Assembly: GCA_051439365.1 (NCBI GenBank)
Contig: JBFRWC010000438.1
Span: 1 to 11,907 of the forward strand
Length of the DNA: 11,907 nucleotides
Reading direction: 5' to 3'
DNA from: JAAHGY01 sp051439365
GTDB taxonomy: Bacteria; Cyanobacteriota; Cyanobacteriia; CAKZMO01
Shown here one piece after another: positions 5,624 to 11,907 of the stretch. Below the pieces are notes generated by a model. That model had not been told where the DNA came from. It worked only from the letters and a program-made list of their open reading frames with translations, and ran no database searches. Position 1 is the stretch's first letter, and each line of letters opens with the position of its first letter. Position numbers and translations under genes: made by a program.

Positions 5624-7624
5624 ATGGCCACCGATCTGAAATTAATCGCTGAAATGGTCACAGTGCTGGGTGCGGCAACGGTGGGAGGGTTTGTGGCCCA
5701 TCGCCTCAAGCAGCCTGTGCTGTTGGGCTACCTGGTCAGTGGCATGGTGGTCGGCCCCGCAGGCTTAAATTTGGTGAACGGCGAGGGCAATATCAAGGTT
5801 CTGGCAGAAATTGGGGTGGCTTTGCTGCTGTTTGCCTTGGGGGTGGAATTTTCCCTCAAAGATTTGCTCAAAGTGAAAGCGATCGCCCTCGGTGGTGGCA
5901 GTTTAGAAATTTTCCTTACCATTCTCCTGGGCGGTGGTCTTGCCTATCTCACGGGCTGGGTCAACACCATTCCCACTGCCATTTTCCTAGGTGCAGTGCT
6001 CTCCCTATCCTCCACCGCTGTGGTGCTCAAAAGCCTAATTGAGCGCAACGAAGTCCGGGCACCTCACGGGCGCATCATGTTGGCCATATTGGTGGTCCAA
6101 GATTTAGGCTTAGGCTTAATGTTAGCGATTCTACCAGCCTTGACCCAGCCTGTTGAGGTGATTGGGCGATCGCTCCTCACCGCCCTCCTTTCGATTACCC
6201 TGTTCCTCAGTGTGGCCATTGTCTCTGGGATTTTGATTATTCCTCGGCTGATTCGGCTGATTGGTCGGCAAGGATCACAGGAATTATTTCTTCTGAGCAT
6301 TTTGGCTTTGTGTTTGGGCATTGCTCTCTTCACCTCCAGCATTGGTCTGGGTATTGAAATGGGTGCTTTTGCGGCGGGATTGATTGTCTCCAACATCGAA
6401 TACGCCGACCATGCCCTTGACCGGATGTTGCCCATGCGGGATGTGTTTGCTACCCTATTTTTTGCCTCCATTGGGTTGTTGATCGACCCGGTTTTTCTCT
6501 GGAACAACCTGTGGGTGCTGGCCGGATTGGTGTTAGTGGCGATGGTGGGCAAAGCGGTGATCGTGACGGGCATCGTTCGCAGCTTTGGCTTTTCCCTCAA
6601 AACCGCCTTGTCCGTCGGTTTGGGCATTAATCAAATTGGTGAATTTTCCTTTGTATTGGCGGGAGTCGCCGCAGAAACGGGGCTGTTTTCCGATCGTCTC
6701 TACGGATTGGTGGTAGGAACGACGGCAGCCACCTTACTGATCACGCCCTTTGTGCTCAGGGCCACGCCTTTCTTGCTGCGGTGGGCGGAACAATCCCCCT
6801 ATTTGCGATCGCTCTTCCAATCAGGTGAACCCCAGGTAATCGGGATCGAAGACCAGGATTTGCGGGGTCATGTGATCATTGCTGGGTATGGTCGCGTGGG
6901 TAAAACGCTGGTGCGAATGCTGGATTTCCAAGGCCACTCGATTTTAGTCATTGATAATAACGAAGCCGTGTTGCAAACCTTGCGCGATCGCCAGATTCCC
7001 TACCTATTTGGCGACGCATCCAGCACCCTGTTGTTAGAAAAAGCCCACCTGCGGCGGGCAAAAGCGATGGCTATTACCTTGCCCGACCCAATGGCGACCC
7101 GGCTCACCCTCAACCGTGCTCTCCATATTGCCCCGGACTTGGATATCACCGTCCGTGCCCATGTCAAAGATGAAATTGACTCCTTGTATCAATTGGGTGC
7201 CCAAGAAGTGGTGCAACCCGAATTTGAAGCAGCCTTGGAAATGGGAGCGCATATGTTGCTCAAACTCCACGACTCCATCTATTTAGTACAACAAGTGGTC
7301 AATCGCTACCGGAGCCGTCGCTACCGCGACATTTTGCCGGGACGCACGGAATATTGGGGGGCCAACAACCTAGATGCGGTGATTGAGGGCTTTGACCATC
7401 GTTGGTGTGAACTGGAGGCCGGACATCCCCTGCTGGGCCAAAGTATTGCCAAATCGAAGGTTAAACGTAAAACGGGTGCAACCATTATGGCCATTGAGCG
7501 CGGACCCCAACGTTATCCCTATCCCCCCGGTGATACAGTGTTTGAGGAGGGCGATCGCCTGCTCGTGGTTGGGAGTCCAGAGGAACAAGAGAAGTTTACC
7601 CAATTCATCCAGCAAACAGAGTAA
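5624..7624 (+). CDS. CPA2 monovalent cation:proton antiporter with RCK domains (KefB/KefC-like)
   Basis: 666 aa inner-membrane antiporter, likely exchanging K+ (or Na+) for H+. The first about 385 residues form a hydrophobic domain with roughly a dozen membrane helices and CPA2 landmarks: GYLVSGMVVGP (35-45), FALGVEFSL (70-78), LSLSSTAVVLKSL (126-138), VVQD with Asp160 as the expected ion/proton carboxylate, Lys310 (VGK), and NQIGEFSFVLAG (336-347). An RCK/TrkA-N domain follows from about 415: HVIIAGYGRVGKTL is the dinucleotide-binding loop, and LVID with Asp444 at the end of the second strand favours NAD(H). A TrkA-C domain covers about 590-660. The protein is therefore probably gated by nucleotide or K+. 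TAGGAG lies 6 bases before the ATG. It is divergent from the Kir channel and ends at a large hairpin (7635-7669). Whether it carries K+ or Na+ cannot be told from sequence. Confidence 0.94.
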   Translation: MATDLKLIAEMVTVLGAATVGGFVAHRLKQPVLLGYLVSGMVVGPAGLNLVNGEGNIKVLAEIGVALLLFALGVEFSLKDLLKVKAIALGGGSLEIFLTILLGGGLAYLTGWVNTIPTAIFLGAVLSLSSTAVVLKSLIERNEVRAPHGRIMLAILVVQDLGLGLMLAILPALTQPVEVIGRSLLTALLSITLFLSVAIVSGILIIPRLIRLIGRQGSQELFLLSILALCLGIALFTSSIGLGIEMGAFAAGLIVSNIEYADHALDRMLPMRDVFATLFFASIGLLIDPVFLWNNLWVLAGLVLVAMVGKAVIVTGIVRSFGFSLKTALSVGLGINQIGEFSFVLAGVAAETGLFSDRLYGLVVGTTAATLLITPFVLRATPFLLRWAEQSPYLRSLFQSGEPQVIGIEDQDLRGHVIIAGYGRVGKTLVRMLDFQGHSILVIDNNEAVLQTLRDRQIPYLFGDASSTLLLEKAHLRRAKAMAITLPDPMATRLTLNRALHIAPDLDITVRAHVKDEIDSLYQLGAQEVVQPEFEAALEMGAHMLLKLHDSIYLVQQVVNRYRSRRYRDILPGRTEYWGANNLDAVIEGFDHRWCELEAGHPLLGQSIAKSKVKRKTGATIMAIERGPQRYPYPPGDTVFEEGDRLLVVGSPEEQEKFTQFIQQTE

Positions 7625-7634
7625 TCCTAGTGAC

Positions 7635-7669
7635 GTTTGGGTGAGGGCACTTCATACCCCCACCCAAAC
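7635..7669 (+). terminator. Hairpin after the antiporter gene
   Basis: GTTTGGGTG pairs with CACCCAAAC (9 bp), and GGG/CCC extends the stem further. It begins 11 bases after the stop codon. The following CTCTTTGTCC is only moderately T-rich, so termination may be partial. Confidence 0.6.
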
Positions 7670-7715
7670 CTCTTTGTCCTAACCTGGAGTGTCACGACCC
7701 CGACACCCTGACAAG

Positions 7716-7746
7716 AAAAAACCAGATTCCCTATCTGGAAATCTGG
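7716..7746 (-). terminator. Intrinsic terminator of the sigma factor gene
   Basis: On the minus strand CCAGATTTCC and GGAATCTGG form a stem of about 9 bp with one bulged base and a 6-base loop, followed by TTTTTTCTTG. It lies about 70 bases past the stop codon at 7815 and faces the antiporter terminator, as expected for convergent genes. Confidence 0.75.
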
Positions 7747-7814
7747 CGTACGAGGGATCTCGGAGTTAAGACTTAATCATTGGTGATGTCACATGTCAGT
7801 TGCACCATCGCACC

Positions 7815-9191
7815 TTAGGCCAAGGCTTCTAGATAATCACGGACTCGATTACGCCGCTTGGGCTGACGCAACTTTTGCAATGCTTTGGCTTCAATCTGGC
7901 GCACCCGTTCACGGGACAAATCCAGCGCCCGTCCAATTTCCGCTAGTGAGTAGGGTGTGCCATCATTTAGACCAAACCGCATCCGAATCACATCCCGCTC
8001 ACGAGTGGTGAGATCCGTGAGCAACTGTTGCAAATCTCGATGGAGAGATTCCCGCATCAGCAAATCTTCGGGGGATAAGCCATCCGTTTCCAGTAAGTCA
8101 CCCAGTTCCGTATCCCGTTCTTTGCCTACCTTAGTCTCCAGCGAGACCGAGCGAGGAACGCGCAACAACACTTCTCGCACTTGGGGTGCGGTCATTTTCA
8201 ACTCGGCAGCCACATCCTCGACGGTCGGAGTCCGCCCCTTTTGTTGGGAGATCTTGCGCTGGGCTTTCTTGATTTTGTTAAGTTTTTCGGTGATGTGAAC
8301 CGGGAGGCGAATGGTGCGGCTTTGGGTGGCGATCGCCCGGGTAATGCCTTGACGAATCCACCAATAAGCGTAGGTGCTAAAACGATAGCCCTTGGTGGGG
8401 TCAAACTTGTCCACCGCCCGTTCTAAACCGAGTGTCCCTTCCTGAATCAGATCTAGCAATTCTAATCCACGGTTTTGGTACTTTTTGGCCACAGAGACCA
8501 CCAAGCGCAAATTGGCCTTGATCATGTGGTCTTTTGCTTCAATACCCTCCGCTTGGGCTTGCTCCAACTCCGCGACAGAGATGCCTGCCACTGCTGCTAG
8601 CTGTCGTTTTCCGATCACCAGCGCCTCTTTCAACTCCGCAACAGAGAGCTTGGCGATCGCTGCCCAACGTCCCCAAGAAGGCCGATGTCCCAGATTAGAT
8701 TGGAGGCGATCGTGAATTTCTAGCAACTGCACATAGGTCTTCAGCACCTCATTGGTTTCAGCCTGCTGATTACACAATTCCAGCAACCCAACATACTTTT
8801 GTACTTTCTGGGCTTCAGCAACCTCTTCATCCCGATCTAGCAGACGAACACGCCCAATTTCCTGGAGATACATCCTCACTAGGTCAGTCGTGCGCCGCAC
8901 CCCCTTACCCGCAACCGTTGTATCCGTTGCCTCCATATCTAGATTTACTAGTTCTGAGTCAATTTGTTCAGGATTCATCCGACTTGCATCGAAGGTGTCC
9001 TCATCCACCCGGTTAGAGCCTGGAGCCTGACCTTCGGACTGAGTATTTGACACCCTGGAAGATTTAAGGAGTTCGGCTTCAACTATAGGGGAGGAAGTAG
9101 TCATAGATTTTACTGACATAGTGATAGTCTCTGTTGCTCCATATAATGCGAAGGGGCAATTCCACTCGCTTGCCATTATTATTCCCGCCAT
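7815..9191 (-). CDS. sigC: Group 2 RNA polymerase sigma-70 factor, SigC-like
   Basis: 458 aa in the longest reading. Sigma regions: 1.2 at about 101-133 (TTDLVRMYLQEIGRVRLL), region 2 at 219-300 including the -10 recognition helix YAYWWIRQGITRAI, region 3 at about 302-370, and region 4 at about 385-445 with the helix-turn-helix YSLAEIGRALDLSRERVRQIE. There is no SigA-type acidic region 1.1 and the C-terminus RDYLEALA differs from SigA, so it is a group 2 factor. The EIGRVRLLDRDEEV signature and the spacer with GHRPS-type sequence fit SigC best; SigB, SigD and SigE usually read EIGRxPLL (from memory). It directs RNA polymerase to stress, stationary-phase or nutrient promoters. The start is unsure: AAAGGA is only 2 bases from the ATG at 9191; ATGs at 9119 and 9104 give an N-terminus closer to family length. 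A 399-base leader region precedes it. Confidence 0.93.
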   Translation of the reverse strand: MAGIIMASEWNCPFALYGATETITMSVKSMTTSSPIVEAELLKSSRVSNTQSEGQAPGSNRVDEDTFDASRMNPEQIDSELVNLDMEATDTTVAGKGVRRTTDLVRMYLQEIGRVRLLDRDEEVAEAQKVQKYVGLLELCNQQAETNEVLKTYVQLLEIHDRLQSNLGHRPSWGRWAAIAKLSVAELKEALVIGKRQLAAVAGISVAELEQAQAEGIEAKDHMIKANLRLVVSVAKKYQNRGLELLDLIQEGTLGLERAVDKFDPTKGYRFSTYAYWWIRQGITRAIATQSRTIRLPVHITEKLNKIKKAQRKISQQKGRTPTVEDVAAELKMTAPQVREVLLRVPRSVSLETKVGKERDTELGDLLETDGLSPEDLLMRESLHRDLQQLLTDLTTRERDVIRMRFGLNDGTPYSLAEIGRALDLSRERVRQIEAKALQKLRQPKRRNRVRDYLEALA

Positions 9192-9590
9192 TTTCCTTTA
9201 GCTAACACTTGCTGAAATGCTGGTCAAAGGAAAATCAATAAAGATGCTGACATCCCTGATAGATTTCACTGATCTCTACATCAGTTCTAGTAAATTTTCA
9301 TCAAGATGGTCCCAAGACTCCGTGAGATCCATAAAGTCTTGACATTACCTCCGCTCAGCTTGCCCTGGGTTTCATAAACGGGTTTCATAAATCCGTCATG
9401 TCTGGGAACCATCCAAGGGACCAGGCAAACACACAGACACAAGCGACATGATTGATATCGTGATCTCACTAATCAACAACATGACTGGAAGTAATCAACT
9501 GTGAACACCCAACTAGCAGGTTTGAAATGTAGGCTAAGATGATCTACAGGGGGTCGCCGCTGCATTCCTGATACTTTTACCGACTCTCGC
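9192..9590 (-). other. Long upstream region of sigC with repeats
   Basis: 399 bases with no convincing gene between yjbQ and the sigma factor gene. It holds a 12-bp direct repeat (9367-9391), an inverted repeat CAAGACT/AGTCTTG (9313-9341, 15-base loop) and a smaller one ACTGAT/ATCAGT (9268-9285). No terminator follows yjbQ. I could not pick a convincing -35/-10 pair for sigC; group 2 sigma genes often have several promoters. Confidence 0.5.
9367..9391. repeat. Tandem 12-bp direct repeat upstream of sigC
   Basis: GGGTTTCATAAA occurs twice, at 9367-9378 and 9380-9391, separated by one base, about 175-190 bases before the sigma factor start. The spacing of 13 bases is not a whole number of helical turns. 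It could be a regulator site or a small duplication. Confidence 0.7.
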
Positions 9591-10019
9591 TTATTTCCCC
9601 ATCACATGGATTACGAGATCTCGCTGATGACGATGGTGGCGATGTTCCCAAATGTAAATTCCTTGCCAGGTCCCCAATAGTAAGCGCCCGTCAGCTACGG
9701 GGATATGTTCTGAGGTGTGGGTCAGGGCGGTACGAATGTGGGCCGGCATATCGTCGGGGCCTTCGGCACTGTGGATGTAGTGATTGCCTTCAGGAACCAG
9801 TTTGGCGAGAAATTGTTCCAGATCCACCAACACATCAGGGTCGGCGTTTTCTTGGATGACAAGACTGGCAGAGGTGTGGCGTAAGAAGAGATAGCACATC
9901 CCCTCTTGGATCCCAGAATCTGACACGACCTGTTGGACTTGGGGGGTAACCCGGTAGAGTGCCTTAGGCATGGTGGGGATAGTCAAAATAACTTGATGAT
10001 TGTTGATCCCTACAGCCAC
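9591..10019 (-). CDS. YjbQ / UPF0047 family protein
   Basis: 142 aa, close to the family length of 130-140. The characteristic blocks are all present: LRHTSASLVIQENADPDV (46-63), YIHSAEGPDDMPAHI (81-95), SEHIPVADGRLLLGTWQGIYIWEHR (103-127), and a final VIHVMG. The conserved His, Glu and Asp residues suggest a metal site. Members such as E. coli YjbQ have been reported to show a secondary thiamine-phosphate synthase activity; the true cellular role is unsettled. The start is GTG at 10019 with AGAGGAGG about 9 bases upstream and a HIP1 site between; ATG at 9972 would remove the first strand. A perfect -10 box TATAAT lies at 10053-10058. The gene is divergent from dapL (160 bases apart). Confidence 0.9.
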   Translation of the reverse strand: MAVGINNHQVILTIPTMPKALYRVTPQVQQVVSDSGIQEGMCYLFLRHTSASLVIQENADPDVLVDLEQFLAKLVPEGNHYIHSAEGPDDMPAHIRTALTHTSEHIPVADGRLLLGTWQGIYIWEHRHHRHQRDLVIHVMGK

Positions 10020-10052
10020 GGCGATCGCCCTCCTCTATCCAGTGTTTTCCAA

Positions 10053-10058
10053 ATTATA
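10053..10058 (-). promoter_or_regulatory. -10 box of the YjbQ-family gene
   Basis: TATAAT is perfect on the minus strand and would place the transcription start near 10046, about 27 bases before the GTG start. No recognisable -35 box lies at 16-18 bases, so an activator may be needed or the match is chance. Confidence 0.4.
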
Positions 10059-10179
10059 AACAGAATCGGGGGATAAACTTTGCCCCTTTCGCTCTGCTCC
10101 CTAGTAGGCTATGCTAAGCGGTTCAAGCCAACACCTTGTCTAGTCATCATTTCAACACCAGAATTCTAACGGGAGATCC

Positions 10180-11415
10180 ATGGCAACGATTAACGACAAC
10201 TATCTCAAACTCAAGGCGGGCTACCTCTTCCCCGAAATTGCCCGTCGTGTTAAGGCTTACGCAGCGGCTAACCCGGAGGCTCCGATTATTAAGCTGGGGA
10301 TCGGTGATGTCACCGAGCCGCTGCCTGCGGCCTGCCGGGATGCGATGGTTCAAGCAGTCAATGATATGGGCGATCGCGCCACCTTCAAGGGCTATGGTCC
10401 CGAACAGGGTTATGAATGGCTTCGGCAAAAGATTGCGGCTCAGGATTTTCAACAGCGGGGGTGTGAAATCGATGCCTCGGAAATTTTTGTCTCCGATGGG
10501 GCCAAGTGCGATTCTGGCAATATTCTCGATATTTTTGGCCACAGCAATACCATCGCGGTCACGGACCCCGTGTATCCCGTCTATGTTGATACCAATGTCA
10601 TGGCTGGGAATACCGGACCTGCCAGTGATGACGGTACCTATGGTGGCTTAGTTTACCTGCCCATGAGCGCGGACAATGATTTTAATCCAGCGATTCCTAG
10701 CCAGAAAGTGGATCTGATTTATCTCTGCTTTCCCAATAACCCCACAGGGGCCACAATCTCCAAAGAGGGACTGAAGCAATGGGTGGATTACGCCAAGGCC
10801 AATGGCTCAATTATTTTCTTTGATTCCGCCTACGAAGCGTTTATCACCGATGACAGTTTGCCCCATTCTATTTACGAAATTGAGGGCGCACGGGATTGTG
10901 CCATTGAGTTCCGCTCTTTCTCTAAAAATGCGGGATTCACTGGAACCCGCTGTGCTTACACTGTGGTGCCCCAAACCCTGATGGCTAAAGCCGCAGATGG
11001 ATCAGATGTGCAGGTTCACAAGCTCTGGAATCGTCGCCAATCCACCAAGTTTAACGGGGTGTCCTACATTGTGCAGCGGGGAGCCGAAGCGGTGTACTCG
11101 GAAGCGGGACAGTCTCAAATTAAGGCTCTGATTGATTTCTATATGGAAAATGCCCAAATCGTGCGGCAACAGCTAGAGTCCATCGGCATCAGCGTGTATG
11201 GCGGGGTCAATGCCCCCTATGTTTGGGTGAAAACTCCCAATGGACTATCAAGCTGGGACTTTTTTGACAAGCTTCTCCACAGTTGCAACGTGGTGGGGAC
11301 TCCTGGATCTGGCTTCGGAGCCGCCGGGGAAGGCTATTTCCGCATCTCCGCGTTCAATAGCCGTGAAAACGTGAACACCGCAATGGGGCGGATCACCTCC
11401 ATATTTAAAGCTTAG
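10180..11415 (+). CDS. dapL: LL-diaminopimelate aminotransferase
   Basis: 411 aa PLP enzyme (class I/II aminotransferase fold) that converts tetrahydrodipicolinate plus glutamate to LL-diaminopimelate and 2-oxoglutarate. It is the one-step route to lysine and peptidoglycan precursors used by cyanobacteria and plants. The PLP-binding Lys249 lies in SFSKNAGFTGTR; FPNNPTG (184-190) and FDSAYEAF (214-221, Asp215 and Tyr218) contact the cofactor; Arg388 in FRIS binds the substrate carboxylate. KLGIGDVTEPLP (38-49) near the N-terminus and KGYGPEQGYEWLR (70-82) are DapL family blocks. Length matches the family (about 410). GGGAGA lies 3 bases before the ATG at 10180. It is divergent from the YjbQ gene; TATGCT (10110-10115) is a possible -10 box without a good -35. 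Confidence 0.96.
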   Translation: MATINDNYLKLKAGYLFPEIARRVKAYAAANPEAPIIKLGIGDVTEPLPAACRDAMVQAVNDMGDRATFKGYGPEQGYEWLRQKIAAQDFQQRGCEIDASEIFVSDGAKCDSGNILDIFGHSNTIAVTDPVYPVYVDTNVMAGNTGPASDDGTYGGLVYLPMSADNDFNPAIPSQKVDLIYLCFPNNPTGATISKEGLKQWVDYAKANGSIIFFDSAYEAFITDDSLPHSIYEIEGARDCAIEFRSFSKNAGFTGTRCAYTVVPQTLMAKAADGSDVQVHKLWNRRQSTKFNGVSYIVQRGAEAVYSEAGQSQIKALIDFYMENAQIVRQQLESIGISVYGGVNAPYVWVKTPNGLSSWDFFDKLLHSCNVVGTPGSGFGAAGEGYFRISAFNSRENVNTAMGRITSIFKA

Positions 11416-11440
11416 TGGTTGCCTATCTCCTCCGATCCTA

Positions 11441-11463
11441 GCTCCCAGTTTCTAGCTGGGAGC
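11441..11463 (+). terminator. Hairpin after dapL
   Basis: GCTCCCAG and CTGGGAGC form a perfect 8-bp stem around a 7-base loop, 25 bases past the dapL stop. No T-tract follows on either strand, so it may stabilise the 3' end and not terminate by itself. Confidence 0.45.
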
Positions 11464-11554
11464 CAATTGAGAGAGCGTCCGGCTCCTGGTGCGCCCCTAG
11501 ATCAGGCAACTTGCATGACGCACTCTGCCGCAATCCCGATTATGGTTAGTTTTA

Positions 11555-11627
11555 TGGAGCTAAGCGGATTCGAACCGCTGACTTTCACAATGCCATTGTG
11601 ACACTCTACCAACTGAGTTATAGCCCC
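11555..11627 (-). tRNA. tRNA-Ala (anticodon GGC)
   Basis: 73 bases fold as a complete cloverleaf on the minus strand: acceptor GGGGCTA/TAGCTCC, D arm ACTC/GAGT with loop AGTTGGTA, anticodon stem TCACA/TGTGA with loop ATGGCAT (anticodon GGC), five-base variable region, and T arm AGCGG/CCGCT with loop TTCGAAT. The third acceptor pair is G-U, the identity element for alanine. The discriminator is A. CCA is not encoded and must be added after transcription. It reads GCC and GCU codons. It has its own promoter at 11642-11670. Confidence 0.96.
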
Positions 11628-11641
11628 ATATAGCGTCTACT

Positions 11642-11670
11642 ATCATGCCTGGTGTTTGGGTTTGTGTCAA
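11642..11670 (-). promoter_or_regulatory. Predicted promoter of the tRNA-Ala gene
   Basis: A perfect -35 box TTGACA (11665-11670) lies exactly 17 bases from CATGAT (11642-11647, 4/6 match). Transcription would start about 8 bases before the mature 5' end of the tRNA, a normal length for a leader removed by RNase P. Confidence 0.65.
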
Positions 11671-11680
11671 GGGGTGGTGG

Positions 11681-11699
11681 TCTTCGGCTTCGCTCAGCC
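11681..11699. repeat. Cyanobacterial interspersed repeat fragment
   Basis: The 19-base stretch TCTTCGGCTTCGCTCAGCC resembles a motif family (CTTCG-CT-CGCTCAGCC variants) that I recall as scattered through intergenic regions of many cyanobacterial genomes. It lies between the tRNA promoter and the stop codon of the DUF1611 gene. Only one copy is present here, so the call rests on recognition alone. Confidence 0.35.
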
Positions 11700-11721
11700 T
11701 AACAGGAGTGGGGCGTAGAGG

Positions 11722-11907
11722 TTAGGGAGTGAAAATGGCATCTAGGATGGGGGTGGGGTCGAAGCGGATGACATCGGTGCAGGGGAGTCCGGTTTTGGCT
11801 TGAACTTGGGCGATCGCTTCCCTTGCCTCTGCTTCATTGAGATGGAAAGTATTGAGGGCGATCGCCACGACTTTCGGTCCTCCGTGATTATTGGCAAATG
11901 TTCCCCC
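11722..11907 (-). CDS. DUF1611 family protein, C-terminal end (cut by window edge)
   Basis: The last 61 residues of a gene that runs off the right edge; the stop TAA is at 11722-11724. The visible part reads GGTFANNHGGPKVVAIALNT, then a helix rich in Glu and Ala, then KTGLPCTDVIRFDPTPILDAI. The pattern of a strand ending in IALNT, an EAEAREAI helix, TGLP-x-TD-x-x-RF and PILDAI is the usual C-terminus of DUF1611 proteins (P-loop-like fold; some members, called DgcN, act in D-glutamate metabolism). In several bacteria the family is encoded next to a dipeptide or amino-acid epimerase; that neighbour would lie outside this window. The frame is uninterrupted and no frameshift is seen. Confidence 0.8.
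   Translation of the reverse strand, partial: GGTFANNHGGPKVVAIALNTFHLNEAEAREAIAQVQAKTGLPCTDVIRFDPTPILDAIFTP

Noticed and set aside
6064..6627. 187-aa reading frame on the minus strand inside the antiporter gene
   Set aside because: It is antisense to a clear membrane-transport gene, and its composition (Arg, Pro, Ile, Met rich) is what the reverse of a hydrophobic gene yields; no domain is recognisable.
9339..9344. Perfect TTGACA on the plus strand upstream of sigC
   Set aside because: No -10 box follows, and no plus-strand gene begins for 800 bases.
9287..9469. 60-aa minus-strand frame in the sigC upstream region
   Set aside because: Odd composition (Cys, Arg, Leu rich start), no ribosome binding site, and it spans the tandem repeat; not convincing as a gene.
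10136..10651. 171-aa plus-strand frame overlapping dapL
   Set aside because: It is out of frame with dapL, very rich in Arg and Ser, and covers essential DapL motifs; a shadow.
1..11907. Search for CRISPR arrays, insertion sequences, integrases, toxin-antitoxin pairs and phage genes
   Set aside because: No regularly spaced repeats, transposase motifs, terminal inverted repeats or phage proteins were seen; the tRNA-Ala is intact with no integrase beside it.

Overview
The window is chromosomal DNA from a cyanobacterium. The palindrome GCGATCGC (HIP1) occurs roughly twenty times by eye. The genes include a FdC2/Fed2-type ferredoxin, a probable photosystem II accessory protein, a SigC-like group 2 sigma factor and an LL-diaminopimelate aminotransferase, a typical cyanobacterial mix. 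I cannot name a genus. I see no CRISPR array, transposase, prophage or plasmid gene, so this looks like core genome.

Layout: 97-558 (-) is a glutathione-peroxidase-like gene. It faces away from a small cysteine-rich orphan at 794-1081 (+), and each has its own recognisable promoter. 1132-2990 (-) is a probable operon transcribed ferredoxin, then SNase-like lipoprotein, then inositol-monophosphatase-family phosphatase. 3212-3448 (-) is a small one-helix membrane protein, tentatively Psb35, with a clear terminator; its promoter carries a perfect HLR1 (RpaB) site. 3847-4056 (-) is a small conserved-looking cyanobacterial protein. 4241-5302 (-) is a KirBac-type inward-rectifier K+ channel, divergent from a CPA2 K+/H+ antiporter with RCK domains at 5624-7624 (+). 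7815-9191 (-) is the SigC-like sigma factor, behind a 400-base leader with repeats. 9591-10019 (-) is a YjbQ/UPF0047 protein, divergent from dapL at 10180-11415 (+). 11555-11627 (-) is tRNA-Ala(GGC) with its promoter. From 11722 to the right edge (-) is the C-terminal end of a DUF1611 protein.

How the parts relate: the Kir channel and the antiporter form a likely potassium-handling pair sharing one 321-base divergent control region. The ferredoxin and the phosphatase are also neighbours in Synechocystis 6803 (sll1382/sll1383, from memory); here a lipoprotein-like SNase-fold protein that has lost most catalytic residues sits between them. The Psb35-like gene appears to be light-regulated. The rest (lysine synthesis, YjbQ, tRNA, sigma factor) is housekeeping or regulatory. 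No single multi-gene novel system stands out. The items most worth a second look are the cysteine-cluster orphan, the degenerate SNase and the HLR1-controlled promoter.
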